Shown here piece after piece: positions 10,997 through 23,574 of a DNA stretch of 64,000 nucleotides; position 1 is the first letter of the stretch; every line of letters starts with the position of its first letter. This DNA is from Macropodus opercularis (taxonomy: Eukaryota; Chordata; Actinopteri; Anabantiformes; Osphronemidae): NCBI GenBank assembly GCA_030770545.1, contig CM061106.1, positions 11,726,501-11,790,500 on the forward strand, written 5' to 3'. Both the position numbers and the translations under genes were made by a program. The notes under the pieces were generated by a model. It made no database searches, had not been told where the DNA came from, and worked only from the letters and a program-made list of their open reading frames with translations.

Positions 10997-13600
10997 TAGT
11001 GAGAGTGTGGTTCTGTCAGAGAAACGTTGTCTCTGTTCATCACATAGTTCAGTCTGTTCATGTCTGTCTTGTTTTCAGATTCATCTATTGACTGAGTTTC
11101 TTTCTGAACCAGTTCTAAATGATTCCTTGTCAACTTCTTCCTCTTCCTTTAAAGATGGAAGCTCAGATTATTCCAGGATGTAAATGTTGATGACTTGTCG
11201 TGAAGTTGTTTTCCAGTGAGTATCAGGATGTTTTCTCTTTGTCTGAAGCTCAGTTCAACACATGTGACAAACTGTGACATCAGAGAAGAATCACTGAGCT
11301 GAATTAGTGAGAAGCTTCCAGATGTTCACATATGATTGTTGAATGAAAACTGTTGGATTGAATGTGTTTGATCAGTTGCTCATTTCCTACCAGTCAATGT
11401 TCATTATCAGTTTGTAGAATCGTTGCTGATGATGTTTGTATAGATGCATTTATTCTCTTCCAGTACTTAAAGGTCCAGTTGAGCTCAGATTGATGTGAGC
11501 AGTGTCATGTTCTCTTTTTATTGGAGCCTTGTATATTGAACCATCTGGGTTCAGTCACATGATCAATATCTTTTCCACTGTGTTTATATATGATGGACAC
11601 AATGAAGCTCTTTGTTCTCTGAGCTCGTCACTATTAAATATTTGTTGATCTTTGAGTCCGTCTCCAGTTTTGATGGTGAAACATCCAGAGAAATAGCAGT
11701 GATGTTAATCTTCCTATAGATCCTGTGTGAATCCTTGTGTGTGTGGTTAGTACAAAAAGCCTGCAGCCAGCTTGTGTGTGTATTCTGGGTCATGTGTGTG
11801 TTTGGAGGCAGAGCAATGAATGTTCCCAACAGGACATAGAAGCAGATAATAACGGTGAGAAGCGTCTTTCTAGAAATCAGTGGTGACATCGGAGGAGGAA
11901 GTAAACCTGCTTCTACAGAGTCACAGCTTTTCCTCCATCGCTGGAAGAACTGGACTCTCCAGGATCAGAACCAGCTGAAAGTGAAGCAACATTCAGAACA
12001 GACACAAACTAACAGATGATGTGTGAATGTTGTGATGCTTCTATTTCCACAGTAATGATCCAAACCTAACAGGGTTTGAATGTTGGGTTCATGTACAAAC
12101 CAACCTGTTCCACTGATATTGACTGAATTCCTGCATCGTCCTGCTCCAGACTCAAACCAGTTCACTCCACCATCAACTGGATCAGTGTCAGTGGTCCAAC
12201 AGGCAGATGTGGATCTTTTCAGGCTGGTTCCTCTTGACGCTGAAACGCTGCTCTCACCAATGACGGTGCACAGCGTCGTAGCTCCAAGCTGCTCGGCTGC
12301 TGCAACACATCAACCAGTGAAAAGCTCCTTCACACCTGGACGTTGTGACAGAGGCCACAGCTTCCTGTTAAACAAACTCACATGTGAAGGAGTGAAGAAC
12401 TACATGTGCCAGTTGTCAGGACAGTAGATTGTTTGTGTCTCTTTTACTTCCTCAACATGAAATAAAACCAACGTGTGATTGAGGAAACAACTTCTTGGGC
12501 CTTTTGTTGCTCGTCTTTCTTCTCCTCCACCTACAGACTCCTGAGCCGTCGCCTCTGTCTCACAATGATGATGATGGTGATGAAGTAGTTTCTGTTGAAA
12601 GGTTCTGACGTGAAGGTTGAATCTGTTTCTTTGAGTTCAGTTCAACACATCACTGCCCCAGAGGCAGCGTGAACAGAAGGACGTGTGATATAGTTTGATA
12701 GAAACACCACAGTGACGCGTTCACTGACCTACGCAGCGTTCAGGCGCGTGAACAGACAGAGCAGATGGGCCACAGTGGTTGAACGGCTTCTGTCCAACCA
12801 GATCAAACCAGACTCAGTCAAAGGCTCCTCAGACGCTGCTGCTGCTGCTGGAAGCCACTAGGTTTGATTATTAGAAGCTGGGTTTGATGATGCTGATGTT
12901 CAAGTTCACAGAGCTGGACATGAACATGTTCAAATAAAACTATGTGTGTGTTTAGGAAGAGACGCGTTAACACAGTGAAGCATCACACACATCCCAGCTT
13001 GATGCTGCTTTACCTGGTAGACAGTCAGCATCAGACAGGATGGAGTCACAGCTCACTGCTCAACTCAAGCTGGTTTCAGTTAGAAGCTCTTTCTACAGTT
13101 TCTATGTTCTCTGTTATTTACAGACACAACCTCATAACTGTTGATGTGACGACATCACAAGACTAAACATCTGATTCAGTTAGAAACAACTAAATGGACC
13201 ATTTACTGCATTTTACTGCAAAACTCAACCAACGTCTAGTGACACGGAAAACAAAGCTTTGCTCTCAGTGTTTATCTGCTTGTTCATGTTGTGTCTCTGC
13301 TCTTTGAGTTGTGTATGTTGTGTTTGAATCCTCATTAAACTAAGGATTCTGAGTTCAGCTGCAGCTATAAACTGTCTTTAGTCCCATTATTGTGTGTTAG
13401 TCAGTGTGAATCATTGTGGAGCTGAGAGCCCACAGCTCTGCTCTCTGTGATGCTCATTAATCATTAATGGATCAGTAATGAGGACAACATTAAATCGTCT
13501 TTAACTAGATAATAGTAGCTGCACAATTCATAGAATTGATAGAGATGATGAAGATGATGAAGTGATGCCAGTAGAGGAGAAAAGCAAAGAGGAAACAATG
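10997..13600. other. 3' flank of the NLR gene, no confident gene
   Basis: This probably includes the NLR 3' untranslated region. A plus ORF at 12080-12427 ends with a Cys-x7-Cys pair (LTCEGVKNYMCQ) just before its stop, faintly like the end of a C-type lectin domain. No upstream lectin core or Trp-Asn-Asp motif is visible, so I do not call it. The rest shows no coding or repeat signal that I can name. Confidence 0.3.
11584..11889 (-). CDS. Short unassigned ORF with an N-terminal hydrophobic segment
   Basis: This is a 101-codon minus-strand ORF. Residues 9-28 (TLLTVIICFYVLLGTFIALP) look like a signal anchor or signal peptide, followed by a polar region with possible N-glycosylation sites (CTNHT, KINITA). 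I do not recognise a family. It could be the first exon of a secreted or type II membrane protein, or a chance ORF antisense to the NLR 3' flank. Confidence 0.2.
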   Translation of the reverse strand: MSPLISRKTLLTVIICFYVLLGTFIALPPNTHMTQNTHTSWLQAFCTNHTHKDSHRIYRKINITAISLDVSPSKLETDSKINKYLIVTSSENKELHCVHHI

Positions 13601-13876
13601 GAGAACATCTGGTTTTATCTGGAAGAAGCAAGAAAGTTTAATGAGATGAAGGAATGAAAGAAGGATGACATGAGAGACAGGAGGGAGAAGGAGGATGAAA
13701 GAAAAGGAAGATCAGCCAGAAAGAGCTGGAACGAGAAAGAGAAGCGGGAAAAGGAAAGAGAGAAGGATGGGAGTTGTGAGAAAAACCGCAGAAAGGTCAA
13801 AAGAGAAGAGATTAAAAGCAAGATGGAGAGAAAACACTCAGGTAGAAGGTCAGTGGGATTTTCTCCTGTAGCTTGA
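13600..13876 (+). repeat. Purine-rich tract
   Basis: A strongly A/G-biased strand about 260 nt long makes a Lys/Arg/Glu-rich ORF (13670-13876). The composition explains the ORF; no protein family is implied. Confidence 0.5.
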
Positions 13877-14234
13877 CTGACAGGTTACAGCTGCTGTGTC
13901 AGCCTCTGTCTCTGTCCCTGTGTTTAAATCCTTCTCTGTCCAACATGTTGATGTGTTCATGGCTCCTTCTCTTGGCAGTTTGAGTTTTGTTGTGGCTGCT
14001 GCGTCTGGATGGAGGATGATGAGTCGGTGCAGTGAGTTGAGGAGCTGAGCTCAGTCTGTCATTGGTTGGAGGCTTGTCAGGGTGTTTTACTATATTGTGC
14101 AGCTTGGGCTTCATTTGCAGTCAGGAGGAAGGTAAAGAGCTACTGAGTGCAAGCCAGTCAGCAGCAGCTCCCAGTATGGACCAGACAAGGAGACTACGGC
14201 TGCTGGTCCTTAGCAATAGTGAGGAGTGGAAAAC

Positions 14235-15326
14235 CATCCACAGATGGCGAGTTCGCTAAAACATTCACTGTTGAAGTGGCCAATGAGACAATGAAATGAA
14301 TAATAGACTCTGCCTCTGTCAGCAAAACGGGTCACGATCGTACCATAATGATGGTAAATCAGGTGGAGGAAACACGTAAAGGACATAAATGCAGCCTCAT
14401 ACGTTTCCCTCGCTGTGGACGAGTCAACACACGTAAACCATTTATCCCAGTTCAGTGTGATTGTGAGGTGAGCTGCTGGTGACACACTGGAGGAAAGTCT
14501 GGCTGTTTAGCCAATGAAAGGGTCAACAAGAGGTGAGGATTCATTCAAGTGCTTCACTGATGTTGCTCTGGGAGAAACCAGAGGATTCGTTTTGCTTCTT
14601 CGTCAACATGAAAACAGACCCATCATCAGTCTTCATTATGTTCTGCACCCTGAGGAGCTTTGTGCCCAGATGTGTGGTGAGCAGCTCGGTGACATGATGT
14701 CGCTGGTCATTCGAGTGGTCAACGTTCTTGTTGTTATCCTGATCTGCTTTTGCACAGAAATGTGCGCTGGTTGTCAAGAGGGAAGGTGCTCAGTCGTTCT
14801 GCAGTTAGCCTGAGATCCAGACTTTTCTTGAAATGAAACTCGTTGAGCTTCCTGAGCTCGATGACACCGAGTGGCTCCTGAAGTTTTACTTTCCCATGGA
14901 CATGACTGAACATCTGAACCAGCACAATGTGAAAATGCAAAGCACTGGAAATACAGTCTCATCCCTTCAACAAGCAGTGGATGCGTTTGAAACCAAGCTG
15001 GAACTTTTTATTGTGGACACTGAAACAGGTCGTTTACTCCACTCAGTCAAAGACGCCTGCACAGCAAGTGACCCGTTCAACACTTTGATCTCAGCAACCA
15101 GCTGCTTCACATCTAATCTCCTGCTGTCATTCAAAGCACACGTTGGAGAATTTTGTGAGCGCGCTTGTCTTTTTAAAGTTCATCACTCATCCACACAACA
15201 GACATCGTATCTGCATCAGAGGTTTAGACCTGAAGCCTCAGACATGTGGGTGAATAAGTTCATGTCACTGAAGGAAGATTTGGAAAGACTTGCACTGACG
15301 AGCAAACACAAGTGGAGAGAATGAAA
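14235..15326 (+). pseudogene. hAT transposase relic (ZBED5 / GTF2IRD2-like, Charlie-type)
   Basis: Translated pieces in shifting frames follow the order of a hAT transposase. A GEFAKTF-like segment comes first. Next come DINAASYVSLAVDESTHVNH (about 14380-14440, the conserved catalytic-Asp region DEST) and PMKGSTRGEDSFK. GFVLLLRQHENRPIISLHYV and EELCAQMCG (about 14590-14690) follow. LPELDDTEWLLKFYFPMDMT and EHLNQHNVKMQ (about 14845-14935) come near the end. Several stops and frameshifts separate them (for example after 14813), so no active enzyme can be made. The same domain was captured in vertebrate GTF2IRD2 and ZBED5, but nothing suggests domestication here. No terminal repeats were found. 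Confidence 0.7.
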
Positions 15327-15339
15327 CAACTTCAACACA

Positions 15340-17285
15340 GACCAGCTGATGATCAAAACGTGGAACACGCTTCCTGTCACACACCACACGCTGCAACGCG
15401 TGAGGACTACGCTGTAGATTTATTGGTTCTGGTGTCTGGTGCTTTTATTTTCCCTCTGATCAGTAAAGTGTTAATTATCCACTTTGCATTAGATGAAGTA
15501 ATAACTCAGCTGTGATATATTCATGTAGTTAATAGAACCTAATAATAGAAGTTTATTAACAGTGATGCTCATGTGAGCTGATCAGTTCTACATCATAACA
15601 CGTTGTCATCAATGGCTCTTTAGTTGATTGAAATGTGTTCATTCAGCCCTTTTGTCTGGGATGATGGTGCAGCACATTTATATTTAATATACTATAACAC
15701 TATAAAGAGCTTCCACAACACAGTAGAGATAAGATGTAATGAAACGTGTGTCAGAGACGTGTGATCAGATCAGTGCTGAACTGTCACAGGCAGTAAATGG
15801 ATCAGACTAGTAGACACTGAGAACTTGTGAGTGAGTGAGTCAGGAGGATTCCCATCACTGAGATGTGAGAGTAGAGCTGGGCTTTCCTACCCTAGTCGTC
15901 AACTCTCTGCTCATTACCTGGATCAGGTGTTCAGTCAGTGAGGAGCTGGGAGAACCAGTTCCCTTTGTGCTTCCCCTCATCTGAAGTAGTAGCTGCTGAA
16001 GTAGGACCTTCCAGGTAACCAGTGAAATAAGGCTGCAGCAGACCTACTGTACAGCAGGTGGCTCTGCATCGGCTAAAGGGGCCTGACCACCTGGTTTCAG
16101 TACCAGGAAGAGACACAATACGCTTAGCGTCAACAAAGCACCAGAGAAATATCAAGCCACCCAACAGCTTCAGCCGTCTCCACTCCGTCTGCGAGCTTTC
16201 CCAGGGATCAACAGTGATCCAGTCTGATTATCACCAGGCAGTGATCGCTCTCAATCAAATCCTTCTTCTAACCTCCCCCACCAGCGATATGACGCCTTTC
16301 ACTACGCTGTACTGACCTGAGAGAGAAGACAACAGATTTGAAGCTGGAAACGCTCAAACTCTGCTGTGTTGCTATCGTGTCCATTATAATTTCATCAGGA
16401 TGAATAAAGGAAGCTGAAAATACAGGTTTTTGACGTGTGGTGTATTGTCGAGCATAGAAACTGAATTAACTTCCACCATATTAGAGTGAACCTTGTGATG
16501 GACTGGTGACCTGTCCAGGGTGAAGCCTGCCTCTCCCCAGACGACAGCTGGGATGGGTCCAGCCCCAACAGCCTCACAAGGATAAAGTGGGTCAGAAGAT
16601 GAGGGAGTGACTATGTTTGAGTGATGCTTTACTTAGTTCGACTTGAAGAAATACCCTCATAGTAACAACGTTAATAACACCTCCCCCTTCTCCTGAAGGA
16701 CAACTTTACTCTGCATTCACTGGGTTTGTATTGAATGATGCTCAGTAAAATCAAACTGATTCTACAGTATAAATATATAAACGTAGCCGCGTCAGAAAAA
16801 CAAGGAAATAGAAGCAAAGGCTGTTGATTCTAAATGAAGAGGTTTCAATTCTCTCTGGCGAGTAAACAGTAGTTCCTCACATTATCCAGCGAGTGGCGCT
16901 GTAGCTCTATGGCTGATGGCGGCGCTCGCCAGAAAAGTAATTCGCACAATTGACGTCATCAGCCTTACGCCACGACGATAAGGCAGCGAGTCGTCGTAAG
17001 TGTTGTATTGAGTCCATTATTCAACGTGATCGACTGGTTGGAAGGAGTTTTCTTCGCTCGAGGCTGTGAAGTATGTTGGGACACGGAGTCTCTGTTTGCG
17101 GATGTAGCTGCACCAGTTAGCTACAAAGCTCGTAGGTCGACTCCGACTCAAACCCACGGGTCGTTTTATTTAGTAGAGATGTGCTTTGTAGCGGATGCTC
17201 TTGTACCATTTCGTAGTGTGTTGTGGACTATTCAGTAGTGTTAGTTCTTAGTGTTGTTTAAGAGCAGACCACTACTGTTGTCTTT
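15340..17285. other. Intergenic stretch with a SINE tail fragment
   Basis: No gene is seen. Positions 16494-16590 match the 3' body of the SINE found at 28.2-28.6 kb (ggtgacctgtccagggtgaa ... agctgggatgg). Positions 16780-17110 are locally CpG-rich and include a TGACGTCA CRE-like octamer near 16952. They could hold a promoter for downstream zinc-finger gene A, but no exon can be tied to it. Confidence 0.3.
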
Positions 17286-17289
17286 GTTC

Positions 17290-17681
17290 CTGGTGTTCTG
17301 TATTAATGAGTGACCACGTTAACTGGTGACCGACTTCCGAATGGTTGCTCGTAGTTACGGCAGATGTTTGAAGGCGGAACAGAGCCTGTTAGTCCTAGTC
17401 ACTGCGTTTCATTGGCTTTATGCAATCGAAACAAACTGCTGTTAACAACCTTTGGAGTTTTACCAGAAATAATTTGACTTAGTCTGAAAGTCGCTCGTAC
17501 CACGGAAGTGGTTTAAACAAAAACCGTTTTTTTAGATGGCGTAAACACAGTAAAACACCTGACAAGGCAGTGACTAGGACTAACAGGCTCTGTTCCGCCT
17601 TCAAACATCTGCCGTAACTACGAGCAACCATTTGGAAGTCGGTCACCAGTTAACGTGGTCACTCGTTAATACGGAACACCG
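17290..17681. mobile_element. Palindromic MITE-like element with about 115-bp inverted arms
   Basis: Left arm 17290-17405 and right arm 17567-17681 are near-perfect inverted repeats, both carrying for example GCAGATGTTTGAAGGCGGAA in opposite orientations. They are separated by a 161-nt spacer without a coding frame. Long inverted arms around a short non-coding core are typical of a foldback or MITE-type DNA transposon. I cannot name the family, and no target duplication was obvious. Confidence 0.7.
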
Positions 17682-17699
17682 GTAACTTCCAGTGCACAT

Positions 17700-18528
17700 A
17701 GTATTGTAGTTGCTGGTTCAAAGCTAGAGGCCAGAGATCAGGTGTCCAGGTGTGATTCAAGGTCCAGTCAATAAAACCAAGACATTTATTTGATGTTGAC
17801 CAACTGAACGTCTCAGAGACAGATGTGTCTTTAGTGTTGCGTTCACTGTCACTACGTTAAAGCTGTTCTCTGTATGTGAACAGTGGGAAATAAAGGGGCC
17901 ATAAACTGTAGAGCTGCCTGTGTCTGGTCTCTTATTCTACACCTGAACACATATATATAAAGTTACTACTCAGCTTGTTGAGTTTTTCAAAGCTAATATT
18001 TAGTTAATGATCTTGTTTTACCACCGTCCATCATAAAAATCTGATTTCCACTATTCACCTTTAAAACATATTGTTGAAAGTTGTGATTATGGTCCTAAAT
18101 GTTTGTTGTGGTGTGAACTTGGCTTCTAATGCTTCTATTCATAGCAGTGTCATCATGTCAGTGTCAGCACAGAGCAGCGTTCTTCTTTGCTGGTAGCAGA
18201 GCAGTCGGTGTCAGTGCATGTGTGTGTGAGTGTGTCTTCATTGCTGTGTGTGTCAGTGTGGTTCCTTCCTTTTCCCGGTTTCCAGGTTTCACACACCAAC
18301 AGTCTCTCTCTTCATTCTGCTCTATGACCTTGTCTCCTTTCTCTCTGTGTAGGACTTTTCCTCTTTCTTCTTCTTCTTCCTCTGTAGCTGTGACTGTGGT
18401 CGTGGAACAGGGTGATGTTGATTGGACGTTTGAATTGTGGGGGTTGATGGAGGTCTGGTGTTTAGCTAAGTGGACTGTGGTGGAGGTTGTTGTTGTGGTT
18501 TCTTCTCATGACGTTGTCTAATGGCTGT
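17700..18528. other. Intergenic, no gene seen
   Basis: No conserved coding signal. The plus ORF at 18129-18521 is Val/Ser/Cys-rich and low in complexity and looks like chance. AATAAA-type signals are present near 17770 and 17890 without a matching gene. Confidence 0.3.
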
Positions 18529-18830
18529 TTGGTTTTCAAAAATTCTTTTGAGCTTTTTTAAAACTCTGGCCATTTAAAGAATAACCAGGTTCTTCCGTTG
18601 GCTCTAGTCTCAGGCTGTTCTGTTCCTTTTCCTGGGCTGAGACGCAGCCTTGCTGAAGGCCCATCTGGGGCCACGGGTCCTGAGAGCTGTCCTTAGATGC
18701 ATGTTTTCCTCTTTCTTGCCTCAGTGGAAGTGGGAATGTTTTCCACTGGTTTCTACAAAAAGAAGTCGTCCAGTTGCCATGAATCAACTTTCAGACAACT
18801 TCACCTGGATGACTGAGAATCTCCACAGAC
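18529..18830 (-). mobile_element. Penelope-like element fragment (5' side and terminal repeat)
   Basis: It shares sequence with 31330-31530, in the same minus orientation: the segment before the GIY-YIG region and the terminal repeat (ccagttgccatg ... caactttcagacaacttcac). Only the start of the element remains. Confidence 0.5.
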
Positions 18831-19030
18831 TTGCTTTAGTTTTGTTTCCCTTCCTGCTTTATTAAGTTCTTTTCTAATTTTAATACTGACTCATACTATC
18901 CTTCAGGAAATATATGTATATATTTACCTTTACTGTTTCCCATGACACAGCACTACGTGTACTTTATACAGTCACAGACGTCTCTGTGAGAGTTTGATGC
19001 CATATTATAGATGATGAAAACTTTCTGCAG

Positions 19031-19378
19031 ATGTATGAGAAGGAAAACTTTCAACTCACCAGTTTCCATCTTTATGTTTTGGACTTTGCAGGATGCATCA
19101 GATGGAGACCAGAGACGATGCCTTTGATCTATTTTGAGATACAGCTACACTCAGAGCTTATATGGAGAAGCTGGACCCAAGTTGTACTGAGCAGGACGAA
19201 TCCATTAGTGGAATCAAGGAGGAGCAGCAGGACCAGCAGGAGTTTAACCGAGCAGGACCCGAGTTTAACCGAGCAGGACCGATCCACTAGAATGAAGGAG
19301 CAGCAGGACAACGACCACGATGGAGCCACAGACCAACAGGTCGGTGCTGATCAGTTCACCGCTAAAAGCGGCTCATAG
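19031..19378 (+). CDS. 5' ORF of zinc-finger unit A (uncertain)
   Basis: A 115-codon ORF ends TEQDRSTRMKEQQDNDHDGA ... SGS and shares its last 43 residues or so with an ORF in copy B (47193-47393). That makes this a duplicated 5' exon of the C2H2 gene rather than chance. The initiator is unclear: a second ATG at 19161, in another frame, encodes a Glu/Gln-rich acidic segment that hits a TAG. No KRAB, SCAN or other named N-terminal domain is visible. A small in-tandem repeat (GAGTTTAACCGAGCAGGACC, twice) sits at 19240-19280. Confidence 0.35.
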   Translation: MYEKENFQLTSFHLYVLDFAGCIRWRPETMPLIYFEIQLHSELIWRSWTQVVLSRTNPLVESRRSSRTSRSLTEQDPSLTEQDRSTRMKEQQDNDHDGATDQQVGADQFTAKSGS

Positions 19379-20664
19379 CGACACTAAAAGCCTGAACATG
19401 AGCCTCAGGCTCCGTCTGTCACCAGAACAAAGTGGTTGGTGTCAAACCTAGGAAGCAGTTTAGTCTTTGTCGGGCTGCAGACGTGGTGGGAGCCAACATG
19501 GCGGCTTTTCCCCGATGCTTTAGTGAAAACCCAGCAAACGAGTGTGGCTGGAAAAGCTTTGACTAAACAGTGATGATCCCAGAGGAAACATTAGAACAGA
19601 CGTCCAACGATGTAGCAGCGAAATCTGGTTGATGCAACGTGAACAGGACAGAAAAGAAGAACGAGCTTCAACAAAGAGATAAATGTATCAATTAAAACAT
19701 GAGGAAGCTCATTTAAATATCCAGGTCAGCGGAAAATGCTGAGTCACAGGATTGTTGTGCTTTTCTTCCCCTTTCACTGTTTGTAGGAAGCTCAGGTATG
19801 AATGGAGTTAATTTCTATCACAGGTCCTTCAAATGACTTAGTTCACCTGTTGCCATGTCTCTTATGCTGCTATTCAGCAGTTTAGCTGTTTATGTAATAT
19901 TAAATATTCACCACAATAGAAATGATGAATAAATTCAAAGGAAAACACAGTTTGTAGTGGGAGGCCCTGGTCTTGGAGGAGTTTGTGTATATGGAGTTAT
20001 TCTAGGTTATAGCTCTATAATTTCCATTTACAGTGCTGCTAGTATCTATATATACAATTTAAATGCAACTATGAACAAAGTATTTTTCACACAATGTTAT
20101 GCTCCGTGTGAACATGTAGATTCTTGTTGAACATGTAGATTCTTGTAGAACCTTGTTTTTTAACTAGAGGTATTTAGACACTTTTTGGCAAACTGTTTGG
20201 CACAGACATCTAATTATTATGTTACTTTTACATAGCAGATAATTCTCACCTGATGATCTCAGTATCGATTCTTCTAGTTCTCTGAACATCTACACAAACA
20301 GATTAATGCTTTGTTACCATGTGAGCCTAATTAACGTACATAATACTTAACCTGCTTCTGTTTGTTACATTAATACCATCACAATGTAATTTGATCCTCG
20401 TTGACATTATAGTTCAGCAGTAAAACACCTTTACAGAGAAAGTAATTTAATGTCACAGAGGACAATGACTTCTATCCCATTAAACTCGTCACCATGGTCA
20501 CAGTCACCCTACACTAGTCTTTAATGTCTGCTCATCATACTGTACATGTGTGACTGACTGATGCTACCTAGTACTGGTCTTACTCTTTTTGCTGCATACT
20601 CTGAGTTTGCTCTCTCTGCAGACATTGGTGAAGGATCCGTCACAAGAATAATATACTGAAAAAC
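19250..20664 (+). repeat. Duplicated zinc-finger 5' unit, copy A
   Basis: It aligns nearly base for base with 47265-48991. The match runs through the 5' ORF, the intron and a conserved short exon-like segment after ctctctgcag (ACATTGGTGAAGGATCCGTC, about 20620). Copy B carries extra insertions. Two further partial copies of the middle of this unit occur at about 21084-21132 and 23862-23960. Confidence 0.8.
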
Positions 20665-21150
20665 AAAACACAAAAAATATTTTTGCGGCGTTGTGGGTGC
20701 GGCTGCTGTTCCGCTGTTGTAAATGTTGTAGTTTACTGTGTGTTGTGTTGTGTGTACATAAAGTGGTTTCTAGCGGCACTGTGAGGGGAAGTGCTGGGTG
20801 TGGGAGAAAGCTTCACCTAGTTAGCTCATAGATTGTAACAGTTGCTGGGTTTGAGTCAACACTATCTGCTAATTCTGACTTGACCTGGAGGCAGCGGCCA
20901 CGCTGTCAACTTCTCTTTTCGTTTGTGGTGAGAGTGAGGCCACAGGTCTGCTGCTTCTGGTGAAATATAAAATAGCTTTTTGGTGCGTATGTATTTTATG
21001 CAGCTGTCAACAGTGTTGATGGGCCACATGTTATTGATTTCATGACAGTGGGGCCAGTGCAGATTTGAACACGTGCCGCAACAGGAAACATTAGAACAGA
21101 CGTCCAGCGACGTAGCAGCGAAATATGGTTGAAAGAACGAACTTTTATTG
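20665..21150. other. Intron-like sequence of gene A
   Basis: No gene is seen. It contains a repeated segment (tataaaatagctttttggt) that recurs at 23820, which suggests that the LINE and Tc1 sequences between were inserted into, or duplicated with, this interval. Confidence 0.3.
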
Positions 21151-21154
21151 TCGA

Positions 21155-22745
21155 GCGTTTATTGTCATATGTGCATTTGGAAAGTTTCCCTGTACAATGA
21201 AATTCTTACTTTGCTGTTCACAGTGAATCCCGAAGAAATTAGTAAGCATAGAAAAGTATGCATAATTTAAAAAAATAAAGTACAAACTGTATAGTAATAA
21301 CTATAAGGAGATTAGCTATAGACTGATAATAATAATAGCAGTGGTTATTTAAAAGGATGTGTTGTGTTGTTACAGTGTAAAGTGACATGTGCACACAGTA
21401 GCAGCAGTAACAGTTGCGGTCAGACCAGAGTGAGTCCATTGGTGAACTGTTCAGGAGTCTGATGGCTGAAGGATAAAATGAGTTTGTGAGTCTGGAGGTC
21501 CTGCATTTCAGACTCCTGTACCTCCGACCTGAGGGGAGAAGGTAAACAGTCCATGTTGGGGGTGGAATCCTTGAGAATGGAGGCTGCTCCTGTGGACTCT
21601 GCGATGGTAGATCTGCAGAGAGGGCAGTGAAGTCCTGATGATCCTCTCAGCTGTCTTCACCATCTCTCCGTTTGCGGTCCATCACAGTTGCGCTGCCGTA
21701 CCACACAGTGATGCAGTTGGTCAGGATGCTCTCAACTGTGCAGCTGTAGTAGTTGCTGAGGATCTACGGTGACATACCGAACTTCCTCAGCCTCCTCAGA
21801 AAATACAGCCCCTGTTGTGCTTTCTTGACCAACTGTGTGGTGTTGAGAGTCCAGGTGAGGTCCTCATTGATGTGGACCCCGAGGTACTTGAAGCTGCTCA
21901 CCCTCTCCACTTCAAGCTCCCAGATGAACAGTGGCTGATGAGGTCCCGCCCAGGCATGTTGTCTGGGCCAGCTGCCTTGCTGGGGTTGATCCTCCTGAGG
22001 GCTTTGCGTGTCTCAGCTGATGCTATTGTAGGTAGGGTGGAGGGTGGGTGGGTGGACGAAGGGTGTGTGCACCTCCTCTGTTTGTGTGTGCTGGAATGAG
22101 TTGAGCTCATCCGGCAGACTGTCTGAGGAGCTGATGGTAGAGCTTGTGCTGTTCCTGTAGTCTGTGATATGCTGCAGACTTTGCCACATCTGTCTGGAGT
22201 CAGCAGTACAGTAGAAACTGTCCAGCTTCTGCCTGTACTGTCTTTTGGTTGTTGTTATGGCTCTTCTCAGCCCGTACTTTGCTGCCTTGTACTCTGTCTC
22301 GTTGCCATTTAAAAGCAAGAGATCGAGCACGTAGAACGTAGAGTTGGCTCACGGATGAATGTAAACAGAGGCCAGAAACACAGCAGTGAAGTCCCGTGGT
22401 AGGTAGTAGCGGCAGCATTTCAGTAGTAAAATCTCTGTTTCTGGTGAGCAGGGCTTTTATAACAGTGTGCACATCTCCACACCACGAGTAAAAAACTCTA
22501 GAGACCTCGTGTTGGCTAACAAGATGCTAGGGCTCAGTGGCCGGCTAGCGTGAGCTTTCAGCCCAGCCTGGAGCGCTTCTCTCTTGTACCGCTTGCGTCG
22601 CCGTCGCAAGTGCCGTCTCATTTTTGCAATATCCAGTAGCGCCTGCCTGTTGTATGTTAGCAGTGCATGGGAAAACCCAATAAACAGAAAACAACAAAAA
22701 GCTGGCATTCGGGGGCGGAACAAGCAAACACGTCTGCCACGGAGG
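21155..22745 (-). mobile_element. LINE retrotransposon, L2/Rex1-like, internally deleted
   Basis: Minus-strand pieces in order: the ORF2 start region about 22723-22540 (LLTYNRQALLDI, then SPSILLANTRSLE); the linker before RT at 22330-22020 (QMWQSLQHITDYRNS); the RT start (ALRRINPSKAAGPDNMPGRD) near 22000-21940; then the RT tail and 3' end (LVKKAQQGLYFLRRLRKFG near 21830-21770). The endonuclease and most of RT, including the YxDD core, are missing. The 3' end near 21160 carries the motif 'aatttcattgtaca' common to fish LINEs. Confidence 0.7.
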
Positions 22746-22799
22746 GCACCATGTTGAATTCAACAAAGGAGGAAAGAAACAAATAAATATTACAAATAT

Positions 22800-23330
22800 T
22801 CAATTTTCAATTCAACTTTATTTATTTAGCGCCAATTCACAACATCAGTTATCTCAAGGCACTTTACAAGTAAGGTTTTAAGACCTTACAAAACTAAACC
22901 CAACAAATCCCACATAGAGCAGCTTTTAATTGTAGCCAATCGATAAATTGTACATTTAAATAGCAACAGTGGAGGAAAAACTCCCTCTATAGAGGAAGAA
23001 ACCTCCAGCAGACCCAGGATCAGTGTGGGAGAACATCTGCCTTGACCGGTTGGGGTGAGGGGATAGAGAAGAGAGAAAAGGACACAACCACAACAACAAA
23101 TCAAGCAGCAACAGAACACAGGCAGGATGGTTGGACCAGCAACTGAACACTGGAGACACACGGCTCTGAGTCTGACGATACCTGGAGATGAGAATAGAGA
23201 GAGACAGAAAGAGAGAAGCACAACTAGGAGAGAAAAGAGACAAAGTTAGTCATATGTGGACATGGAGGCATGTTAGTGGATAGAAGAAAAAGAGAAAAAA
23301 AAGCTCAGTGAATGAAGGACGTCCTCCAGC
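22800..23330 (-). mobile_element. LINE 3' end (RTE/Expander-like), minus strand
   Basis: It begins with the fish-wide repeat 'caactttatttatttagcgc' and continues through sequence shared with 32935-33260 (ggaagaaacctccagcagac ... gatacctggagatgagaata). It is part of the same family whose RT end is visible at 33.3-34.1 kb. No intact coding region remains. Confidence 0.6.
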
Positions 23331-23574
23331 ATCTAAGTCTAAATAAAACATTAACTTCAAGTTGAGGCGCGTTCAATGTAGTTAGCTCCATTTGTTGCAT
23401 CACAGCAGCTAAAAGCAGCTTCATATGGGGCGTTTTACAAACAGTATTTATTGTTGGCCTTCAACTAATAGACTGCGATGGTCCAAGAGCGAGGAAAGAT
23501 GCTCAGAACAGTCATAATCCTTCATCCACAGCCCAGGCTGCTGTAGCTGCTACCACAGTAGAGACAAAACACAG

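Noticed and set aside
12080..12427. Possible C-type lectin end (Cys-x7-Cys before a stop)
   Set aside because: No lectin core, no Trp-Asn-Asp motif and no other exon; similarity rests on two cysteines.
13670..13876. Lys/Arg/Glu-rich ORF
   Set aside because: Explained by a purine-rich tract; no family, no splice context.
18129..18521. 130-codon plus ORF
   Set aside because: Low-complexity Val/Ser/Cys composition and no homolog that I recognise; likely chance.
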